Source: Dietzia natronolimnaea | Lineage (GTDB): Bacteria; Actinomycetota; Actinomycetes; Mycobacteriales; Mycobacteriaceae | DNA: 64,000 bases | Assembly (NCBI RefSeq): GCF_039525805.1 | Contig: NZ_BAAAHZ010000013.1 | Direction: 5' to 3' (one strand) | In this document: in pieces, positions 27,502-37,958 of the stretch | How positions within the stretch are numbered: position 1 is the first letter of the stretch | Layout: every line of letters begins with the position of its first letter | Translations under genes and position numbers: made by a program | Notes under the pieces: generated by a model | What the model was told of the DNA's origin: nothing | The model's input: the letters and a program-made list of their open reading frames with translations, nothing else | Database searches by the model: none

Positions 27502-29349
27502 GTGTCCAGTCCGACCACAGGTCCCGACCTTCACTCCTGGTACGCCTCTGTGGGAGCCGTCCTCGCGAAGGCCGCCCGCAAGGATCCCGCCGAGATGCCC
27601 GAGGACGCCTGGCGCGCCCTCGTGGCCACGACCCGCGACGGGATCGAGGTGAACCCCCTCTACACGCGCGCCGACGAGACGCCCGAGCGCCCGGCTCCGG
27701 GGTCGTTCCCGTTCGTGCGGGGAGGGGACCGGTCGGGGCTCCCGGAGAACGGCTGGCACGTCAGCGCCAGGGTCGAGGCCAAGGGCGACCCGAGCGAGGT
27801 CAACACCTCGGTCCTGGACCTTCTCGGCCAGGGCGCGTCCGCGCTGTGGTTGCGGGTGCCGGCCGCCGACGTGGCCGCCGTCCTCAAGGACGTCTACCTG
27901 GACCTCGCGCCGGTGACATTCGACGCCGGATCGGACCTCGTCGAGGTCACCGACGCGTTCCTGGAGCTGCTCGACCAGCGCAGGTCGGCAGGAGACGGGG
28001 TGACCGACCGGTCCTCGGTGATCGCCGACCTCGGCGCGACACCGGTCACCTCCGCGTACGCCGCGGGCGCGTCGTCGGAATCGGTCGACCTCGACGCGGC
28101 GGTCGGCCTCGCCGTCCGCGTGGCCGAGCGCGAGGAGACCGTCCGGACCTTCGTCGCCGACGGCACGGTATTCCACGCAGACGGCGCCGGGGACGCGCAG
28201 GAGCTCGCCTACGCCGTGGCCGCGGGCCTGGAGTACGTCCGGGCGCTGATGACGGCGGGGCTCGACGTCGAGGTCGCCCTGCGCCAGATCTCGTTCCGGT
28301 TGTCCGCCACGGACGACCAGTTCGTCTCGATCGCCAAGTTCCGTGCCGGGCGCCTGATGTGGGCCCGCGTCGCCGAACTCCTGGGCGCACCCGACGCGGG
28401 GAATGCGCCTCAGCACGCCGTCACCTCCTCGGCCATGATGGCGCGACGCGACCCGTGGGTGAACATGCTGCGCACCACTCTCGCCTCGTTCGGGGCCGGG
28501 GTCGGCGGTGCCACCTCCGTCACCGTCCTGCCGTTCGACGCCTCCCTGCCCGGGGGCCTGGAGAGCGCCTCACCGGCCTTCGCCGAGCGCATCGCACGCA
28601 ACACCCAACTGCTGCTGCTCGAGGAGTCCCACCTGGGGCATGTGGTCGATCCCGCCGGAGGATCCTGGTACGTCGAGTCGCTCACCGACTCGCTCGCCGA
28701 GGCCGCCTGGTCCGCGTTCCAGACCGTCGAGGCCGAGGGAGGACTCGCCGCCGCCATCGCCTCGGGGAGCGTCGCCGCCGCGATCGCCCGGGTCCGCGAG
28801 GCCCGCGATGCCGACATCGCCCACCGCACAGCGCCGATCACCGGTGTCTCCGAGTTCCCGAACCTCGCCGAGCCACCGCTCGACCCGGCTCGGCGCGGCG
28901 GGGAGGACTACCGGTACGGGCGCGACTTCGAGGCCCTGCGGGACCGTTCCGACGCGCACCTCGAGGCCACCGGCGCCCGGCCGACGATCCTGCTCGCCGG
29001 GCTCGGCCCCATGGCGGAGACCACGGGTCGGGTCACCTTCATCGCCAACCTGCTCGCGGCGGGCGGGATCGAGGCCCGCAACCCCCTCGCCACCGCGGCC
29101 GACCAGTACGCCGGGGTCCGCGAGGGGGAGGAGATAGCCGTCCTCTGCGGCGCCGACAAGCGCTACGCCACCGAGGGCCCGGAGGCCGTCCGGGCGCTGC
29201 GCGAGGCGGGTGTGACGACGGTGTACCTCGCGGGCGCCGAGAAGGGGTTCCCCGCCGACGCCGACGACCGACCGGACGGATACCTCGCGACCGGGATCAA
29301 CGCCGTCGCCGCCCTGACCACCCTCCTCGACCAGCTGGGAGTGAAGTGA
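27502..29349 (+). CDS. mutA: Methylmalonyl-CoA mutase small subunit
   Basis: Non-catalytic subunit of the B12-dependent mutase that interconverts methylmalonyl-CoA and succinyl-CoA. The 615-residue protein keeps the TIM-barrel part (ALRQISFRLSATDDQF, RNTQLLLLEESHLGHVVDPAGGSWYVESLTD) but its C-terminal domain has no DxHxxG cobalamin motif, reading AGLGPMAETTGRV instead, as expected for the small subunit. The GTG at 27502 is preferred to 27463 because GAGG precedes it and 27463 lies at the likely transcription start. mutB follows after one base. Confidence 0.92.
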   Translation: MSSPTTGPDLHSWYASVGAVLAKAARKDPAEMPEDAWRALVATTRDGIEVNPLYTRADETPERPAPGSFPFVRGGDRSGLPENGWHVSARVEAKGDPSEVNTSVLDLLGQGASALWLRVPAADVAAVLKDVYLDLAPVTFDAGSDLVEVTDAFLELLDQRRSAGDGVTDRSSVIADLGATPVTSAYAAGASSESVDLDAAVGLAVRVAEREETVRTFVADGTVFHADGAGDAQELAYAVAAGLEYVRALMTAGLDVEVALRQISFRLSATDDQFVSIAKFRAGRLMWARVAELLGAPDAGNAPQHAVTSSAMMARRDPWVNMLRTTLASFGAGVGGATSVTVLPFDASLPGGLESASPAFAERIARNTQLLLLEESHLGHVVDPAGGSWYVESLTDSLAEAAWSAFQTVEAEGGLAAAIASGSVAAAIARVREARDADIAHRTAPITGVSEFPNLAEPPLDPARRGGEDYRYGRDFEALRDRSDAHLEATGARPTILLAGLGPMAETTGRVTFIANLLAAGGIEARNPLATAADQYAGVREGEEIAVLCGADKRYATEGPEAVRALREAGVTTVYLAGAEKGFPADADDRPDGYLATGINAVAALTTLLDQLGVK

Positions 29350-29350
29350 G

Positions 29351-31666
<2,316 letters not shown>

Positions 31667-31800
31667 ACCGCCTCGGCTCCGGTCCCGATCCCGCGGGCTC
31701 GGGCAACGTCTCGGGCAGCCTGTCCACCACGCTCGGTACGGGTGCGGTCCGCGGTCCGGTCCCGTCCGCGACGGGCCCGAGGCCGCGCCGGGAGATCGAC

Positions 31801-32766
31801 GTGGCGGCCCTCCTCGAGGGGGTGCTCGAGGACGATCGTCCCGTCCTCGCCCGCGCCATCACGTTGCTCGAGTCCACGAACCCCGCACACCGCGAGAAGG
31901 CCCAGGAGTTGCTTCTCGGCGCACTCCCGCACGCCGGTGGCGCGTTGCGCATCGGGATCACCGGGGTACCGGGCGTGGGGAAGTCCACGTTCATCGAGTC
32001 CTTCGGTCTGTATCTGGTGGAGAAGGGCCACAAGGTGGCGGTCCTCGCCGTCGACCCGTCCTCCACCCGCACCGGCGGGTCGATCCTCGGCGACAAGACC
32101 CGGATGGCCACGCTCTCGACGGAACCCCGCGCCTACATCCGGCCGTCGCCGACCTCCGGCACGCTCGGAGGGGTGGCGAAGGCCACCCGCGAGACGATGG
32201 TGCTGCTCGAGGCGGCGGGATTCGACGTGATACTCGTCGAGACGGTGGGGGTGGGACAGTCCGAGGTCACCGTCGCCGGAATGGTCGACTGCTTCACGTT
32301 CCTCACCCTCGCCCGCACCGGAGACCAGCTCCAGGGCATCAAGAAGGGCGTCCTGGAGCTGGCGGACGTCGTCGCCGTCAACAAGGCCGACGGCCCCCAC
32401 GTCAAGGACGCCAGACGCGCCGCGCGGGAACTCGGCGCGGCACTGCGACTCGTGCGACCGGCGGACTCGGCGTGGAAGGTGCCCGTCCTGACGATGTCGG
32501 GTCTCGAAGGTGACGGTCTGGACGACTTCTGGGATGCCGTCCGTTCGCACCAGGACACGATGGGGAAGATCGGCGAGGTCGAGGCCCGTCGAGCCCGTCA
32601 GCAGGTCGAATGGACCAGGTCGATGGTGCACGACACACTCATGGCGAGACTCGCGGCCGACCCCGAGGTGCGTCGGGTCACGGCCGATGTCGAGCGGCGT
32701 GTCAGCGAGGGGACGTTGACTGCGGCCCTCGCCGCCCAGGCGATCATCGACGCCTTCGACAGCTGA
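31801..32766 (+). CDS. meaB: MeaB-type GTPase, methylmalonyl-CoA mutase chaperone
   Basis: G-protein chaperone that loads and protects the cobalamin cofactor of MutAB. The 321-residue protein has P-loop GVPGVGKS (near 56), switch-type DPSSTRTGGSILGDKTRM, Walker B-like ILVETVGVGQSE and the guanine-specificity motif NKAD. The GTG at 31801 follows GGGAG at a good distance. The 134 bases between mutB and this start are open in the same frame for 45 codons without ATG, GTG or TTG, so an extension would need an unusual start. Confidence 0.93.
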   Translation: MAALLEGVLEDDRPVLARAITLLESTNPAHREKAQELLLGALPHAGGALRIGITGVPGVGKSTFIESFGLYLVEKGHKVAVLAVDPSSTRTGGSILGDKTRMATLSTEPRAYIRPSPTSGTLGGVAKATRETMVLLEAAGFDVILVETVGVGQSEVTVAGMVDCFTFLTLARTGDQLQGIKKGVLELADVVAVNKADGPHVKDARRAARELGAALRLVRPADSAWKVPVLTMSGLEGDGLDDFWDAVRSHQDTMGKIGEVEARRARQQVEWTRSMVHDTLMARLAADPEVRRVTADVERRVSEGTLTAALAAQAIIDAFDS

Positions 32767-32790
32767 CGCGCCGACTCGTCGGCGAGTACG

Positions 32791-34044
32791 TCAGGCGTTC
32801 CACCACCTGCGGACCAGGTACTCGCGCTCGGAGGCGTTCTCCGTGAGCTGGTGGGCACGCGCCCAGGCCCGGCGGGCCTCGTCACCGCGGCCGAGTTCCT
32901 CGAGCGTCGTCGCCCGCGCCGCGTGGAACGGGTGGTGCCGCTCGAGCTCCGCCTCTCCGGCGAGGGCGTCGAGTTGCCGAAGGCCTGACTGCGGTCCGTC
33001 GCGGCGACCCACGGCCACCGCACGCGCCATCCGGACGACGGGTCCGGGTGCGAGAGCGAGGAGGAGGTCGTACAGCACCACGATCTGTGCCCAATCGGTC
33101 GACTCGACGTCTCGCGACTCCGCGTGGACCGCGGCGATCGACGCCTGCACCGAGTAGGGCCCCGGCCCGCCGGCCGCGGCCTCCATCGCCAGGGCCAGCC
33201 CCTCATCCGACGCCAGACGGTCCCACCGGTCCCTGTCCTGCTCGCGCAGCGGGACGGGGAGGCCCTCGTCGTCGACCCTGGCCGGCGCGCGTGCCTCGGT
33301 GAGCAGCAGGAGAGCGAGCAGGCCCGTCGCCTCCGGCTGCCCCGGTACGAGCCTGTGCACGATCCGGGCGAGGCGGATGGCCTCCGTCGTGAGGTCCCCG
33401 CGCAGGTGGCCGTCACCGGTGGACGCGGCGTATCCCTCGGTGAAGATCAGGTAGATCACCGCGAGCACCGCGGGCAGTCGCGCCGGCAGATCATCCGGGC
33501 CGGGGGTGCGGATCGGGATCCGCGTGACCCGGAGGCGCTTCTTCGCCCGGACCAGGCGTTGCTGCACCGTCGTCACCGGGAGGAGGAAGGCGTGGGCGAT
33601 CTCCGTCGTCGTCAGACCGCCGAGGTATCGCAGGATCAGCGCCACCTGCTCGTCGGTCCTGAGCGTGGGGTGGCAGCACGCGAAGAACAGCTCGAGCCTG
33701 TCGTCGGGGATCTCGTCCGGTTCCACGACCGCACGGACCGGCGGCGCGGAGGTTCGTCGGTCCTCCTCGACCCGCAGACGCGCGAGGCGCTCGGTGAGCG
33801 CCTTCTCCCGCCGGAGCCGGTCGATCGCCTTGCGGGTGGCGGTGGTCGTGAGCCACGCGAGCGGGGAGTCCGGCACCCCGGTACGGGGCCAGGCCTCGAT
33901 CGCCGCTTCGAGCGCGTCCTGGGCCGCGTCCTCCGCGAGATCCAGATCCCCGAAGCGTGACGCCAGCGTGGCGAGGAGGCGCGAGTGCTCCTCGCGACGC
34001 AGTGCGGCCAGCACGTCCGACGCCGCCGGGCCCGGGGCGGTCAC
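32791..34044 (-). CDS. ECF42-type RNA polymerase sigma factor with C-terminal DUF6596/TPR-like extension
   Basis: An extracytoplasmic-function sigma factor of the ECF42 group. The sigma2 region is near residues 15-80 (GDLDLAEDAAQDALEAAIEAW), sigma4 near 120-185 (LRYLGGLTTTEIAHAFLLPV), followed by a long helical extension of about 220 residues (ending EREYLVRRWWNA) that is typical of the group and needed for activity. These factors lack a classic anti-sigma factor and pair with DGPF/YCII proteins; one is directly upstream. I prefer the GTG at 34044 to a start 87 bases earlier because conservation begins at ASDVLAALRREEHSRLLATL and the earlier one overlaps the partner gene. Confidence 0.88.
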   Translation of the reverse strand: MTAPGPAASDVLAALRREEHSRLLATLASRFGDLDLAEDAAQDALEAAIEAWPRTGVPDSPLAWLTTTATRKAIDRLRREKALTERLARLRVEEDRRTSAPPVRAVVEPDEIPDDRLELFFACCHPTLRTDEQVALILRYLGGLTTTEIAHAFLLPVTTVQQRLVRAKKRLRVTRIPIRTPGPDDLPARLPAVLAVIYLIFTEGYAASTGDGHLRGDLTTEAIRLARIVHRLVPGQPEATGLLALLLLTEARAPARVDDEGLPVPLREQDRDRWDRLASDEGLALAMEAAAGGPGPYSVQASIAAVHAESRDVESTDWAQIVVLYDLLLALAPGPVVRMARAVAVGRRDGPQSGLRQLDALAGEAELERHHPFHAARATTLEELGRGDEARRAWARAHQLTENASEREYLVRRWWNA

Positions 34045-34084
34045 GGGGTCACCCCCGCGTCGCCCCGGACCCGTCGGTCCGGCA

Positions 34085-34432
34085 TCAGAACTCCAGCATC
34101 GCGCGGACCTCGACCCGTCCGCCCCTGGCACCGGGGCACTTGGCGGCCCAGGCCAGCGCCTCGTCGATGTCCGCCACGTCGATGACGATCGTGCCGCCCA
34201 CGAACTCCCTGCTCTCGGCGTACGGACCGGACGTCACGACGGCGTCCGTCCCGCCCGCGGGGATCCTGACCGTGACGCCGGTCTCGGGGTCCTCCAGACC
34301 GAAACCACCGGCGAGGACGCCGGCCTTCTCCAGCTCGGCGTCGAAGGCCATGAACTCCTCGACGCCGGGCCCTTCCTCCTCGCCGCAGCGCACGTCCTCG
34401 AGGTTGGCCATAAGCAGCAGTACGTACTTCAT
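34085..34432 (-). CDS. DGPF/YCII-domain protein, partner of the ECF42 sigma factor
   Basis: A 115-residue YCII (DGPF) domain protein, beginning MKYVLLLMAN and containing VTSGPYAESREFVGG, the family's GPFAE-like signature, with a dimeric alpha-beta barrel fold expected. Such genes are the regular neighbours and often the targets of ECF42 factors; whether they are enzymes or regulators is not settled. The ATG at 34432 has AGGAG seven bases upstream. A promoter with ECF42-type elements lies 62 bases before it, suggesting the sigma factor activates its own operon. Confidence 0.87.
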   Translation of the reverse strand: MKYVLLLMANLEDVRCGEEEGPGVEEFMAFDAELEKAGVLAGGFGLEDPETGVTVRIPAGGTDAVVTSGPYAESREFVGGTIVIDVADIDEALAWAAKCPGARGGRVEVRAMLEF

Positions 34433-34722
34433 GTCGATCTCCTGACTGGGAGTGGTGGATGCCGGCCGCGGTGTTGTGCGCCGACACCTCCATGACGAAC
34501 AGCCGCCGCAAGATCGACAGGTTCGCACAATAATTCTCCGCGCTCTTCCGGATTCCGCTCCCGGGCGCACCAGGACGGGAGTCCTCAGCCGTCGGATCCA
34601 CACGCTGCAGGCTCACCCACACGCGACATCACGTTCGGGAATGACGATCACGCGTGTGGATTCAGACGTGAGACGACCGAGGAGGCGGTAGAGGTCGACG
34701 CCCGGCCCGCCGACGCCCGGGG
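34433..34722. other. 290-base intergenic region
   Basis: No gene is supported here. It holds the DGPF leader, an ECF42-type promoter (34494-34519) and, on the minus strand, a TATTGT (34532-34527) that could be an additional housekeeping -10. The part next to the DUF6458 gene shows nothing clear. Confidence 0.6.
34494..34519 (-). promoter_or_regulatory. ECF42-type promoter
   Basis: On the minus strand TGTCGA (34519-34514) and CGTC (34497-34494) are separated by 16 bases. This fits the ECF42 promoter described in Streptomyces venezuelae (TGTCGA at -35, CGA/TC at -10, recalled) and stands upstream of the DGPF-sigma operon. Confidence 0.6.
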
Positions 34723-34920
34723 TCAGTACCGATCGTCCGGCACCCGGCGGCTTCGGGAGCGCATCGCGAACAGGAGACCGATCACGAAGAGCACCACACC
34801 GGCCACCATGAGGATCACCGCGAGGGTGTTCGAGTCGATACCCGGAATGTTGACCTCGACCGCGTACATGAGTATCGCGCCGATCACCACAAGAACCACT
34901 CCGCCGCCGATGTAACCCAT
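34723..34920 (-). CDS. Small two-helix membrane protein (DUF6458-like)
   Basis: A 65-residue protein with two membrane helices (about 5-20 and 33-53) separated by VNIPGIDSNT, and a basic tail RSRSRRVPDDRY on the cytoplasmic side. The GxxLxxxGAIL and VGLLFAM pattern matches the actinobacterial DUF6458 family, whose role is unknown. The ATG at 34920 has AAGGAG seven bases upstream, which makes this a convincing gene despite its size. Confidence 0.8.
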   Translation of the reverse strand: MGYIGGGVVLVVIGAILMYAVEVNIPGIDSNTLAVILMVAGVVLFVIGLLFAMRSRSRRVPDDRY

Positions 34921-34995
34921 GTCTGTTCTCCTTCGTCGTGACCGCGCGCCTGTCCGCGGTCGTGCGGCTCACCCTACGAGAACTCGGCGCCGAAT

Positions 34996-36282
34996 TCAGG
35001 CGTGCGGAGAGAGGAGCTTTCGCGCCGGTTCCTCGATGAACCGGTAACTGGCCGCGCCCACTGCGATCGACCCGGCCACGGTTACGGGCCAGATCACGCC
35101 CATCCGCTGGGTCCACAGCGAGGTGCGGGTGAGCGGGAACGCGTAGTGCAGCACGATCAGGTGCCAGAGGAAGATCCCGTACGACCAGCGGCCGATCGCC
35201 TGCAGGGGTGCCGACTCCAGGACGCGGAAGCGCGTGCCCGCCGGGGCCAGGACGACCGGCCCGAGGAAGAAGAACGCCATCGCCGCGGTGAGCCCGTTGC
35301 GCGCGGCGTACTCGCGGCCGCTCGGGTGGTGGAAGCCCTCGGAGAACCAGCGGGTCGACGTGGTGGCGAGCAGCGCCCCGGCGCCGGCCGTCCACCAACC
35401 CCACCTGGCATAGGATGCCCGGCTCAGTCGGGTGAGCAGTCCCGGGCGGGCGGTGGCCAGCTCGGCCAGCAGCATCCCGGAGGCGAACCAGGCGGAGAAC
35501 GCCGGCGGCAGGATCTGGACGTTGATGCCCCTGGGCAGGAGCCGCAGGCGCTGCCAGGGGATCAGCGGGAACAGCAGGCCGGAGAGCCCGAAGGCGCCGA
35601 CGGCGGGCAGCCGCCATCGGGCCCTGTCGCCCCGCAGGTTCCTCATCCCGGTCCACAGCGCCGGGAGCGCCAGGTAGTAGGCCATCTCGACCGCGAGTGA
35701 CCAGGCGTGCGTGAGCCCGGAGACGAGAAACCTCCGCTGGTAGATCTGCGTCAGGGTGAGGTTGCGCAGCCAGACCACGGGGCCGTTGATCCGGTTCTGG
35801 GGGAGGAGCACCATGGCGACGGCGACGAGCACTGAGTACGCGGGCATGATTCGCACGAGCCGGGCCCGCAGGTAGGGGATCACCGCGCGGGCCGTTCCCG
35901 GCCGGTCGCGGCGGGCGTGGTCGGAGTGTGCCCGCCACAGCAGGAAGCCGGTCTTGGCGAAGAACACCGCGACCAGCATGTCCAGACGACCGTAGAGGCG
36001 GCGCACCGGCGTCCCGTAGGACATCCGGGTCACGAACGCGACGTGGGTGGTGATGATGCCGATCGCCGCGAGGCCGCGGAGACCCTCGAGCGCCGGGATG
36101 TGACCGCGAGCACCGGCGAGCCGCGGCTGCTGCACCCCGGTGGCCTCGGCTACGGCGGTGTCGGGAGCGTCGGCCAGGGTCGGAGCTGACGCCGTCGGTG
36201 GGGCGGGCTGCGCGAGGCGTCGCGCGGCGAACCCGGCCGCGACAGCTCCACCAGCGAGGGCGACGGCGGCGACAGGCCTCAT
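34996..36282 (-). CDS. Acyltransferase family 3 membrane protein (OafA/YrhL-like)
   Basis: A 428-residue multi-pass acyltransferase that probably acetylates or acylates a sugar or lipid headgroup at the cell surface. The core begins PALEGLRGLAAIGIITTHVAF, where the His is the catalytic residue, and includes THAWSLAVEMAYYLALPALW, the family's WSLxxE motif. The usual FFxxSGFLL reads FFAKTGFLL, a small deviation. An N-terminal helix and an unstructured segment of about 60 residues precede the domain. GAGAATCC precedes the ATG. It is not visibly in an operon. Confidence 0.87.
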   Translation of the reverse strand: MRPVAAVALAGGAVAAGFAARRLAQPAPPTASAPTLADAPDTAVAEATGVQQPRLAGARGHIPALEGLRGLAAIGIITTHVAFVTRMSYGTPVRRLYGRLDMLVAVFFAKTGFLLWRAHSDHARRDRPGTARAVIPYLRARLVRIMPAYSVLVAVAMVLLPQNRINGPVVWLRNLTLTQIYQRRFLVSGLTHAWSLAVEMAYYLALPALWTGMRNLRGDRARWRLPAVGAFGLSGLLFPLIPWQRLRLLPRGINVQILPPAFSAWFASGMLLAELATARPGLLTRLSRASYARWGWWTAGAGALLATTSTRWFSEGFHHPSGREYAARNGLTAAMAFFFLGPVVLAPAGTRFRVLESAPLQAIGRWSYGIFLWHLIVLHYAFPLTRTSLWTQRMGVIWPVTVAGSIAVGAASYRFIEEPARKLLSPHA

Positions 36283-36456
36283 GGATTCTCCCGGGGTTAC
36301 TTCAAGTGAGACGACGGTCCCTCATTCGGCGACGGTGGTGCCGCCGCCAGGGCATCCGGACGAGATTAGCACCGGTTCCACAGGGCGACCCCGGGGTGGT
36401 CAGCCGGTCCGTGCGGATGGTGGTCTGGACGTCGGAGCGGGCCGGTGGAGGTCGTC

Positions 36457-37455
36457 TCAGCGCAGGTTCGCGATCGAGGCGGTGACCTCCTCCACCACCG
36501 CGACCGCACCACCGGGAACGGAGAGATCGACGACGAGCTCGGCGTTCGCCGGCCGCCCACGGTGGCCACGGCGGTCCTCGACCGTCATCCCCCGGGTGTG
36601 CTCTCCCGCGCACTCGATGCGCAGATGGACGGGCTCGGTCAGGGCCGCCTCGGGGTGGAGCGCCAGCCAGGCCACCAGGGGATCATGCACCTGCGCCAGG
36701 TAGCCCTCGCCGACCGACTCGTGGAACTCGAAGTAGAAGCGCAGCGCATCCGCCAGGTGCCGGGAGAGCGTCGAGCCCCGTGCCGCCTCCACCAGACGCC
36801 CGGAGCGCTCGGGGGTCCACACCGCCCGCTCCGTCAGGTCGAGCCCGCACCATCGGGCCGGCGCGACGCTCGGGTCGTCGGCACGCGCCACCTCCCAGGC
36901 CAGGCACACGCGGTCGGCGGCCTCGGGGTCGACGTCCACGTTCCACTCGCTCACGGGAGTGGTGTTGCCGGGGTGGCCGCGGAAGGACCCACCCATCACG
37001 ACGAGCCGCCGCAGCAACCGCGGGAGCGCGGGCTCGAGCTCCAGCGCGAGGGCCAGGGTGGACGAGGGACCGGTCACCACCGCGACGAGCTCGCCCGGGT
37101 GTTCGCGTGCCGCGTCCACCCAGAGGCGGGCGCCGTCACGTGTATCGGTGGACCTCGTCGTCGTCGGCAGTTGCGCATGCCCCGCCCCGCGGGGGCCGTG
37201 CGTCTCGGGTGTCAGCACGTGGGGGACGGCGATCGGGCCGGACGCGCCGGCGGCCACGGGGAGCTCCGGGGCACCCGCGAGGTCCAGCCACGCACACGCG
37301 TTGGCGACGGTGTCCTCGAGCCCGACGTTGCCGGCCGTACACACGACCGCTGTCAGCTCGTTCCGCCCGGCGAGGTGTTCGGCCACCAGGTAGGCGATCG
37401 CCAGGGCGTCGTCGATGCCCGGGTCGCAGTCGAGCAGTACCGAGGTCGGACTCAC
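36457..37455 (-). CDS. Inosine-uridine-type nucleoside hydrolase
   Basis: Predicted to cleave the N-glycosidic bond of nucleosides. The 332-residue protein starts with the calcium-binding motif LLDCDPGIDDALAIAYL (canonical DTDPGIDDA; Cys replaces Thr), and has LVVMGGSFRGHPGNTTPVSE, WNVDVDPEAA and, toward the C-terminus, VHDPLVAWLALHP supplying the last Asp ligand. The GTG at 37455 overlaps the stop of the DinB-like gene (GTGA). It is the last of three coupled genes; its link to the other two is unknown. Confidence 0.88.
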   Translation of the reverse strand: MSPTSVLLDCDPGIDDALAIAYLVAEHLAGRNELTAVVCTAGNVGLEDTVANACAWLDLAGAPELPVAAGASGPIAVPHVLTPETHGPRGAGHAQLPTTTRSTDTRDGARLWVDAAREHPGELVAVVTGPSSTLALALELEPALPRLLRRLVVMGGSFRGHPGNTTPVSEWNVDVDPEAADRVCLAWEVARADDPSVAPARWCGLDLTERAVWTPERSGRLVEAARGSTLSRHLADALRFYFEFHESVGEGYLAQVHDPLVAWLALHPEAALTEPVHLRIECAGEHTRGMTVEDRRGHRGRPANAELVVDLSVPGGAVAVVEEVTASIANLR

Positions 37456-37958
37456 CGCGCGCGGCCCCTGGAGAGCAGGACGTCGCGGGTCAGCTGCAGC
37501 TGGCCGGTGTGGGTCGCGACCTCGTGCAGGATGTGGCCCACGACCCAGTCCGGGGTGAAGGTCCCCGCCCGGCGCGCGACGTCGACGTCGACCGTGGTGC
37601 CGGCGGGCTCGGCGAGATCGCCCCGCCCGGCCGCCGCGGCGACCCACCCGGGCAGCCGGTCGATCAGCGCCTCGAGCCGGTCGAGCTCGGGCGCCGTCGG
37701 TCCGGCGAAGTCGAACTCCGCCTCGCGGTGCCGCACGATGTCCTCACCGCCGAGGCAGGCCGCGCCCCACGAGGTGAGCACGCCGCACAGGTGGTGGACG
37801 AGCGCGGCGGCGGTGTTGGTGGGCCACTCGGAACCCTCGGCGGTGGGCCGGTGGTGCACGAGCGTGTCGGGCCCGTCGCCGCCGAGATCGGCCACCGCGG
37901 CACGGATCGCGGGCAGCAGCTCGTCGGCCAGGATCCGCCGGGCGGCGTCGACGCTCAC
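37452..37958 (-). CDS. DinB / maleylpyruvate-isomerase-fold protein
   Basis: A 168-residue four-helix protein of the DinB/MDMPI superfamily, many members of which use mycothiol and bind a metal through three histidines. Candidate ligands are in LVHHLCGVLTSW and VVGHILHEVATHTGQLQL, where HEVATHTGQ is typical. The N-terminal region has HHRPTAEGSEWPTNTAA. Given mshC in this window, a mycothiol-dependent role is plausible but not shown. The GTG at 37958 overlaps the SDR stop; a GTG three bases upstream is equally in frame. Confidence 0.75.
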   Translation of the reverse strand: MSVDAARRILADELLPAIRAAVADLGGDGPDTLVHHRPTAEGSEWPTNTAAALVHHLCGVLTSWGAACLGGEDIVRHREAEFDFAGPTAPELDRLEALIDRLPGWVAAAAGRGDLAEPAGTTVDVDVARRAGTFTPDWVVGHILHEVATHTGQLQLTRDVLLSRGRAR

